Below are positions 4,053 to 8,819 of a DNA stretch of 8,819 bases, in pieces. The position numbers and the translations under genes were made by a program. Source of the DNA: Candidatus Aenigmatarchaeota archaeon (GTDB lineage: Archaea; Aenigmatarchaeota; Aenigmatarchaeia; GW2011-AR5). The notes under the pieces are model-generated. The model ran no database searches. It was given only the letters and a program-made list of their open reading frames with translations, and was not told where the DNA came from. The stretch lies in NCBI GenBank assembly GCA_018304565.1, contig JAGVVX010000013.1:1-8819 (forward strand), given 5' to 3'. Each line of letters opens with the position of its first letter. Position 1 is the first letter of the stretch.

Positions 4053-4688
4053 ATGATAAAGGCAGTAATTTTCGACTGGAATGGCGTGATAGCAGATTCA
4101 TTGAAACTAGATCACAAGTTATTTCTGGAAGATATCAAGCACCATAAAATAAAAGTTCCGAGATCAATGAAGTTTTACAAAAGTCTCTATAATTCGAATT
4201 TGTTTAAAAATCTGCTGAAACTTGGATTTCCTAGGGAGGTTCTGGAAAATGATACAAGCTACAAAGACCGCTATATAAAGCAAATAAGACAAACAAAGCT
4301 GTTTCCTGGGATCAAAAGTCTCTTAGAAACTATTCATAACAAATACAAGATTGCAATAATTACTTCTAACTATAATGTCACAGTAGATGCGTTCAATAAA
4401 TTATACAGAATACACAATTTATTTGATAGTGTATTGACAGCTGATTCCCACCGATACAAAGAAGAAAAGATAAGAATATTTTTACAAAAGTTTTCTTTAC
4501 AAAAAGACGAAGTTATTTTCATTGGTGATACTTTAGCTGATATAGAAATATGCAAAAAATCAGGGCTGAAAATAATTGCAGTGACATGGGGCTATCACGA
4601 AAGACCAAGATTAAAGAAAGCGAAGCCGGATTTCGTAGCAGACAAGCCAAAAGACATACTAAAAATAATCAGTAAAGTTAATTCCTGA
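4053..4688 (+). CDS. HAD-superfamily hydrolase, phosphoglycolate phosphatase-like, AT-rich
   Basis: I use the ATG at 4053 (211 residues) because the product then begins MIKAVIFDWNGVIADS, with motif I at its normal place. A longer frame starting inside pcn (3993) would add a tail unlike the family. Motif I is D8-W-N-G-V, so the usual second Asp of DxD is Asn10. Motif II is T104-S105 in IAIITSN. The motif III Lys is K136 or K139 in YKEEK. Motif IV is IFIGDTLADIE with G158-D159 and D163. The helical cap spans about 17-80. The protein is probably a cytosolic phosphatase for a small phosphorylated metabolite. The gene is clearly richer in A+T than its neighbours (16 G/C of 60 at 4141-4200, against about 25 of 60 at 3721-3780 in pcn), suggesting transfer or recent acquisition. 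Its stop abuts the convergent rad50 stop with no gap. Confidence 0.9.
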   Translation: MIKAVIFDWNGVIADSLKLDHKLFLEDIKHHKIKVPRSMKFYKSLYNSNLFKNLLKLGFPREVLENDTSYKDRYIKQIRQTKLFPGIKSLLETIHNKYKIAIITSNYNVTVDAFNKLYRIHNLFDSVLTADSHRYKEEKIRIFLQKFSLQKDEVIFIGDTLADIEICKKSGLKIIAVTWGYHERPRLKKAKPDFVADKPKDILKIISKVNS

Positions 4689-6710
4689 CTATCTGGTTAT
4701 CTTCGATACGTGCCCTTCTTTGTAGATTCTTATCACGTTGTCGACAAATGTGTCTATTTTCGGCTCATGGGAAACTATTATGGTTTGCTTGAGTTTCAAT
4801 GCTTCCAGAACGTACCTGATCCTGTCCAATTGGTCCGAGCTGAAGCCGTCAGTAGGCTCATCGAGGATAATTATGTCTTTTGTCTTCATGTTTTCTATTA
4901 TATCGTTCATCACGCGGTTAAGCGCGAGCCTGTAAGCCAAAGCCACGGCCGTCTTTTCGCCGCCAGAGAGGTTCTGGTAATCCGTCTCGTAGCCGTTTTG
5001 CTCCACTACAGTCTCGAACTTGTCTCCTATGCGTGCCGAGAGTTGATCGTCGCTCATCAGCATTTCGAACCATGACTGAAAATATTCATTGAACTGGTTT
5101 TGGATGGTATACATAACGTTCCTTTCCATGATGTCCATAAGCGCAAGAAAGTAGTCGTCCAACCAGGAAGCAAGCTCAGAAATGACAGAAATCTTTTGCC
5201 TGCTCTTTCTTTTTTCCTCCATTTCCTTCTCCATTGAAGCCAGGCGTAGTTCTACGTCCTCTATTTGCTGCTCTATTTTCGCTATGCGCCTTTCTGCTGA
5301 GAGCTTTTCATTCCGGATGGCTGATATTTCAATTTCCATTGCTTTCCAGGATTCATCCAAGTGCCTGGAAGCAAAGAGCATGCTTTCAAGATTTTCTATC
5401 TTGTTTCTGATTATCTGCACGTCCTTTTCTAAGTCAGATTTTTCCTTTCCAATAGTTGAGTTCTTATAAGAAAACATTTCAATATCTTTTTCAACTTTTG
5501 ATTTCCTTAGCATTGCTGCAGAGTAGCTCAGTACGACTTTTTCTTCCTTCCTTAGCACAGCGAGATTACTTTCAAGCTCTAATATTCTGGAAGCAAGGCT
5601 TGCGTTCTCGTGCTTCTTCTTTTCTATGTTCTCACTGAATGACTCGGGATGGTTCACCGGCTGGCTGCAGACAGAACAAAAACCTTTGTCAAGAATCTGC
5701 GACAATTTCGTTACGTCATTCTCTGCATAAGCCTTTTGATGAAGAAGTTTCAACCGGTCCTGATCTGCAGCGGCTATCAGGCTTTCTAGTTCATCTTCCG
5801 TTTTTACCGGCTTATGTGTTTTATTGATTTCGTGGATCTCATTTTCCTTGCTGGCAATATTTTCTTGCATATCAACAAGTTCTTTTTCTATCCTGCCAAG
5901 CCTGTTTATTTTGCCTGAAATCTCTATCTCCAGTTTCTCCTTGTCTTTTCTCTTGTTTCTGGACTCTTCAATCTCGGATTTTATTCCTTCTGCCTCGGCC
6001 TGTTTTTTTTCAAGCTTGGTGTCAATATCGGCAAGCTTGTCTTTTTCATTATAGTTCTCGCGGTGAAGATTATTCAGGCTGAACCTTAGGTCTTCCATGA
6101 TCTTGACCTTGTCTTCCAGATCCCTTGAAAATGATTCAAGCTCACGCTTCATCGCTCTCAGTTCAGCAATAAACAGTTTGGAATTGTTTTTTATCTGGCC
6201 GTACTTGTCGATGTTGAATATCTTTCGCAGTATTTCCAGCCTGTCAGGGGACAGCAGTATTTGTTTCATTTGTTCCTGCGGCGTGTAGACAGTGTAACGG
6301 AAGACAGGCTTATTTTTCTTCAGGAATTCCATCGGATAACCGAGCATTTCAAGCATCTTTGCCTTTAGCTCAGTTGCAGTTCCGTTGAACGGCCGGTTGT
6401 CGACAACAAGCTGGCCTGAATCCTGAACTATGCTGTTGTTTGACCTTTTCAGCGTTCTTTTTATCTTGCAGGCCTTCCCGTCAAGCATGAATTCAAGCTC
6501 TACAGACCCAAAGCTTTTTCCGTGCCTCAGAAGATCGGTGCCTTCCAGCTCGCTTCTTGAAAGCCCGAATAAAGCAAAGTCTATGGCAAGAAGTATAGTT
6601 GATTTGCCGCAGCCTATGTCGCCTGCAAGAAGCAGCGAGCCTTCAGGAAACTCTACAGACTCGTCGGTGTAGCTGCGGATGTTCTTTAGCTGCAGTGTCT
6701 TGAGCAGCAT
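4689..6710 (-). CDS. rad50: DNA double-strand-break repair ATPase Rad50, short form
   Basis: The 673-residue protein has the SMC-like Rad50 order. The N-terminal ATPase half has Walker A G30-DIGCGKS-T38 and a Q-loop near YTPQEQ (about 142-147). A long coiled coil runs from about 170 to 560 with the zinc hook C345-SV-C348 near the middle. The C-terminal half has the signature LSGGEKTAVALAYRLAL from residue 581, Walker B IIILDEPTDG (D617, E618), a D-loop and the H-switch at H648 in IVSHEP. Rad50 pairs with Mre11, dimerises on ATP binding and bridges DNA ends through the hook. The coiled coil is shorter than in, for example, Pyrococcus (about 880 residues in all), so the hook reach should be reduced. 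The start lies three bases after the mre11 stop on the same strand, so the two genes form an operon with probable translational coupling. Confidence 0.95.
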   Translation of the reverse strand: MLLKTLQLKNIRSYTDESVEFPEGSLLLAGDIGCGKSTILLAIDFALFGLSRSELEGTDLLRHGKSFGSVELEFMLDGKACKIKRTLKRSNNSIVQDSGQLVVDNRPFNGTATELKAKMLEMLGYPMEFLKKNKPVFRYTVYTPQEQMKQILLSPDRLEILRKIFNIDKYGQIKNNSKLFIAELRAMKRELESFSRDLEDKVKIMEDLRFSLNNLHRENYNEKDKLADIDTKLEKKQAEAEGIKSEIEESRNKRKDKEKLEIEISGKINRLGRIEKELVDMQENIASKENEIHEINKTHKPVKTEDELESLIAAADQDRLKLLHQKAYAENDVTKLSQILDKGFCSVCSQPVNHPESFSENIEKKKHENASLASRILELESNLAVLRKEEKVVLSYSAAMLRKSKVEKDIEMFSYKNSTIGKEKSDLEKDVQIIRNKIENLESMLFASRHLDESWKAMEIEISAIRNEKLSAERRIAKIEQQIEDVELRLASMEKEMEEKRKSRQKISVISELASWLDDYFLALMDIMERNVMYTIQNQFNEYFQSWFEMLMSDDQLSARIGDKFETVVEQNGYETDYQNLSGGEKTAVALAYRLALNRVMNDIIENMKTKDIIILDEPTDGFSSDQLDRIRYVLEALKLKQTIIVSHEPKIDTFVDNVIRIYKEGHVSKITR

Positions 6711-6713
6711 GGA

Positions 6714-7907
6714 TCAAATCCCCAATACTTTCTTGGCGTTTTGCCTGACGCGCTCCTCAAAGACGTAAGTCGCTTCGTCTTCCTGTTTCTCGTCTTTGAA
6801 GAGATTCATCAGGTCAAATACAAGCTTCTCCTCTTTATCCGGCGGCAGCTGAAAAAGGCTCTTCTGCGGCTTGTGGTCTTTTACGACCTCTTTCTCAAGC
6901 AGTTCAATGCTAGTATTCGGCTTGACTGCAATCCCGCCTAATTCATTAGATGTTATGTGAACGCTTCTTTTGACAGAGATTGCGCCTTTCTCCAGGGCTT
7001 TATTTGAAACCGCCTTGAAGTTTATGTCGCTTTGCTTGCCGTTCAGAACGCCTTCAAGCTTGAGCATCAATATGCTGTTCTCCAGGTTTTCTTTTTCAAT
7101 CTTTCCAAGGATATGCTCTTCCACATCGCTGACGCTCATGCCGTCAACCGAGAGCTTTATCATGACGATACCGAATGATGTAGTTCTTATCCACTCGTAA
7201 TTCACTTTTTCATCGACGATGTAAAAGCCGCACTGGTTCTTTTCAAGCTCGTCGAAGTCGCAGGGGAAAACAGAACCCGGGAAGAAAACACGACTTTCTT
7301 CGTCAATGTGTTTCATATGAATGTGGCCTGCAGCATAATAATCGAAGTCAAGCGGTAGCTTTTGCAGCGACACGGCCCTCATGTCTTTCAGGTGCGGCGG
7401 TCTGTACTCGCTGATTGCAGAATGGAAGATGAATATCTTGAAGCCCTTCTCGTCGTATTCCCTTTCAAGGTTCTCGAAATCTGAATCTTCCAGCGCGCCT
7501 TTTTTACCCCCAATGCCGCAAATCAGGGCGCCGCTTTTGTCCCTGTGCATGATTAGCCGCGTTTTGCCGTCTGCTTCCTCGCTCCTTGCAACGTTTGTCA
7601 TGAGGCCGGATTCCTCAAGGACGCCAAGCATAGTTTTCCCGGTAGGCGAGAAATCATGTGATCCCGGAACTGCATAAATTCTTAGTCCAGCTTCCTTGCA
7701 TTGCCGGAACTTTGCGGCCGCCCGCTTCAGTATGTCAATCGGGGGCAGGGAAGTGTCAAAAAGATCCCCGGCAATGACTATGAAATCTAATTGCTCGGCA
7801 ATGCATCTGTCAATAGCCTGTTCAAATGCCTGAACTGAAAGCTCCTTGAGCTCTGGATGATTGCTCCATACACCGAGGTGCACGTCAGACATGTGGGCGA
7901 ATCTCAT
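6714..7907 (-). CDS. mre11: DNA repair exonuclease/endonuclease Mre11
   Basis: The 397-residue protein begins MRFAHMSDVHLG and carries the calcineurin-like phosphoesterase motifs of Mre11: D8-V-H10; GDLFD at 47-51; GSHD at 82-85, where the commonest form is GNHD; H162 in IFIFHSAI; and GHIH with H195 and H197. These residues bind two Mn ions for 3'-5' exonuclease and endonuclease activity. The capping domain follows at about 235-330. The charged C-terminal part, including EVVKDHKPQKSLFQLPPDKE and LVFDLMNLFKDE, probably contains the Rad50-binding helices. A TATA-like box at 7927-7936 is about 25 bases upstream of the ATG, pointing to a leaderless transcript that continues into rad50. The gene is divergent from the pyrD-like gene. 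Confidence 0.95.
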   Translation of the reverse strand: MRFAHMSDVHLGVWSNHPELKELSVQAFEQAIDRCIAEQLDFIVIAGDLFDTSLPPIDILKRAAAKFRQCKEAGLRIYAVPGSHDFSPTGKTMLGVLEESGLMTNVARSEEADGKTRLIMHRDKSGALICGIGGKKGALEDSDFENLEREYDEKGFKIFIFHSAISEYRPPHLKDMRAVSLQKLPLDFDYYAAGHIHMKHIDEESRVFFPGSVFPCDFDELEKNQCGFYIVDEKVNYEWIRTTSFGIVMIKLSVDGMSVSDVEEHILGKIEKENLENSILMLKLEGVLNGKQSDINFKAVSNKALEKGAISVKRSVHITSNELGGIAVKPNTSIELLEKEVVKDHKPQKSLFQLPPDKEEKLVFDLMNLFKDEKQEDEATYVFEERVRQNAKKVLGI

Positions 7908-7926
7908 TGGATATAATTGTAGGCCA

Positions 7927-7936
7927 AATAAATAAA
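7927..7936 (-). promoter_or_regulatory. TATA box of the mre11-rad50 operon
   Basis: On the minus strand the region reads CCTTTTTATTTATTTGG; the TTTATTTATT core (7927-7936) is centred about 25 bases before the mre11 ATG at 7907. There is no Shine-Dalgarno in the gap. Confidence 0.55.
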
Positions 7937-7977
7937 AAGGACAGCCCTGTAGAGATGCTCAAAGAAAGTCCGCACTG

Positions 7978-7995
7978 CAATTACACGCGTAATTG
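7978..7995. promoter_or_regulatory. 18-bp dyad upstream of the pyrD-like promoter, candidate operator
   Basis: CAATTAC (7978-7984) and GTAATTG (7989-7995) are perfect reverse complements separated by ACGC. The dyad ends at the BRE position just before the TATA box of the downstream gene and lies in the 126-base region shared with mre11. Size and spacing suit a dimeric winged-helix regulator, but no regulator is identified here. Confidence 0.45.
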
Positions 7996-8010
7996 GAAAT
8001 AGATATAAAT
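7995..8010 (+). promoter_or_regulatory. BRE/TATA promoter of the dihydroorotate dehydrogenase gene
   Basis: GGAAAT (7995-8000, BRE-like) followed by ATATAAAT (8003-8010) is centred about 28 bases before the ATG at 8034. No GGTG-type Shine-Dalgarno is present, so the mRNA is probably leaderless or nearly so. Confidence 0.6.
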
Positions 8011-8033
8011 TTGTTGAAATCAGGAAAGAAAAG

Positions 8034-8819
8034 ATGCCGCTGAACCGCGCAGAAAGGTTTTTGTTCGAACTCGGCATGGATCATCCGTGGGTATTCAGGC
8101 ATCTTGTAAGACGGGAACTTTACAGGAGAAACCGCGGGGATCCGGAAGCTGTTCACGAGTATGCACTGAACCTTCTCAATGATCCGGATGTTCTGGGAAT
8201 CCTGCGGTCCAGGCATTATGCGGGCTTTTTCAAGGCTCCCGAAGACATCATGATTACACTGAACGGAAAGAGGATGTCGCCTTTCGGCACGGCCGCAGGC
8301 ATGGACAAGAACGGCGATGCCCTGGAAGCGTTTTCATACGTCTTCGGCTTCCAGGAAACGGGAACGATTGTTGTTCCTGAAAGAGAGGGGAACAGAAAGC
8401 CAAGGGTTGCTGCAGACGCAAGAACGGAAGATATTTACAACGCGCAGGGCTTCCCTAGCAAAGGGCTGGTTTACGCAAGAGGGGCGCTGGAAGCTTTCAG
8501 GCAGAGGATGGGCCCGCATCCTGTGGTCTACGCAAACATCTGCGGCCTGCCGCTTTCCGACGAAAAAGCTGTAGAGACCGCCACGGAGGAGATGAAAACT
8601 CTTCTGGTGCACCTTGGTCCTTACGTAGACGGTTTTGTGTGGAATCCTGCCTCGCCAAACACAAAAGCGCTCATGACGCTTAGAAGGCCGCATGTAGCAA
8701 GGCAGACCTCAGAGCTTATGGGAAAATACGCGCACGGCATGCTGCGGCTCATGAAGGTTGTGCCTTATGAAGACTCCGCTGCGGCAAGGGATGCTTACCT
8801 GCATTTTGCCGGCAATTTT
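8034..8819 (+). CDS. pyrD: Dihydroorotate dehydrogenase, class-2-like, C-terminus cut by window edge
   Basis: From ATG at 8034 the frame is open to the window end, giving 262 residues with no stop. The N-terminus MPLNRAERFLFELGMDHPW is helical, as in class 2 enzymes that dock on the membrane. Family blocks follow in order: MSPFGTAAGMDKNGDALEAF (compare GLAAGLDKNG), GTIVVPEREGNRKPRV (compare GTVTPRPQPGNPKPR), NAQGFPSKGL (compare NRMGFNNDG) and NPASPNTKAL around S207 (compare NISSPNTPGL). The conserved Ser in the last block is the class 2 catalytic base, where class 1 enzymes use Cys. The enzyme would bind FMN and oxidise dihydroorotate to orotate in pyrimidine synthesis. Several blocks deviate from bacterial class 2, notably NPAS for NVSS and VVPE for VTPR, so the electron acceptor is uncertain. 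No neighbouring pyrimidine gene is visible. Confidence 0.85.
   Translation, partial: MPLNRAERFLFELGMDHPWVFRHLVRRELYRRNRGDPEAVHEYALNLLNDPDVLGILRSRHYAGFFKAPEDIMITLNGKRMSPFGTAAGMDKNGDALEAFSYVFGFQETGTIVVPEREGNRKPRVAADARTEDIYNAQGFPSKGLVYARGALEAFRQRMGPHPVVYANICGLPLSDEKAVETATEEMKTLLVHLGPYVDGFVWNPASPNTKALMTLRRPHVARQTSELMGKYAHGMLRLMKVVPYEDSAAARDAYLHFAGNF

Noticed and set aside
4710..5075. 121-codon plus-strand frame inside rad50
   Set aside because: It is antisense to the conserved Rad50 C-terminal ATPase motifs and its translation resembles no protein; it is a frame shadow.
6955..6975. Non-canonical Mre11 GSHD motif as evidence of inactivity
   Set aside because: The metal-binding His and Asp of this motif (at residues 82-85) are kept, and from memory Ser in place of Asn also occurs in other archaeal homologues, so it does not show loss of activity.
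7959..8216. 85-codon minus-strand frame over the start of the pyrD-like gene
   Set aside because: It overlaps the recognisable dihydroorotate dehydrogenase N-terminus and its promoter and has no start signals of its own.

Overview
The window looks like a chromosomal segment of an archaeon. The evidence is the gene content (PCNA with its conserved C-terminal LAPRIEE tail, an adjacent Mre11-Rad50 pair, an RPA-type OB-fold protein and tiny zinc-ribbon proteins) and the promoters. At least six genes have a TATA-like box, often with a purine-rich BRE-like stretch upstream, about 24-28 bases before the start codon and no Shine-Dalgarno, as expected for leaderless archaeal transcripts. A few others have GGTG-type Shine-Dalgarno sites. 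Compactness and several proteins under 40 residues would suit a DPANN-type or other small-genome lineage, but I cannot assign a taxon from sequence alone.

Layout. Bases 1-392 (minus): a SelW/Rdx-like CxxC protein running off the left edge, preceded by a 37-residue zinc-ribbon microprotein. Bases 393-631: a divergent intergenic region with three consecutive inverted repeats. Bases 632-718 (plus): a 28-residue, extremely acidic microprotein. Bases 773-1588 (minus): an MscS-type channel. Bases 1700-2098 (plus): a 34-residue zinc-ribbon microprotein, then a small thioredoxin-fold-like protein without cysteines. Bases 2099-2260: a strongly structured intergenic region. Bases 2261-2824 (plus): a 187-residue protein I do not recognise. 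Bases 2860-4027 (plus): a replication cluster of an OB-fold protein, a 27-residue microORF and PCNA with coupled start/stop junctions. Bases 4053-4688 (plus): an AT-rich HAD-family hydrolase gene. Bases 4689-7907 (minus): the mre11-rad50 operon, ending back-to-back with the HAD gene. Bases 8034-8819 (plus): the N-terminal 262 residues of a class-2-like dihydroorotate dehydrogenase, cut by the right edge.

The functional core is DNA replication and repair. PCNA is the sliding clamp, the OB-fold protein probably binds single-stranded DNA or assists such a protein, and Mre11-Rad50 processes double-strand breaks. The observations most worth following are the microORF between the OB-fold gene and pcn, whose C-terminus resembles a degenerate PCNA-binding motif; the hairpin-rich region at 417-525; the related palindromic elements near 236-271 and 2113-2225; and the cluster of unannotated proteins under 40 residues. 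No tRNA, rRNA, CRISPR array or insertion sequence was seen, and there is no gene-free stretch over 300 bases.
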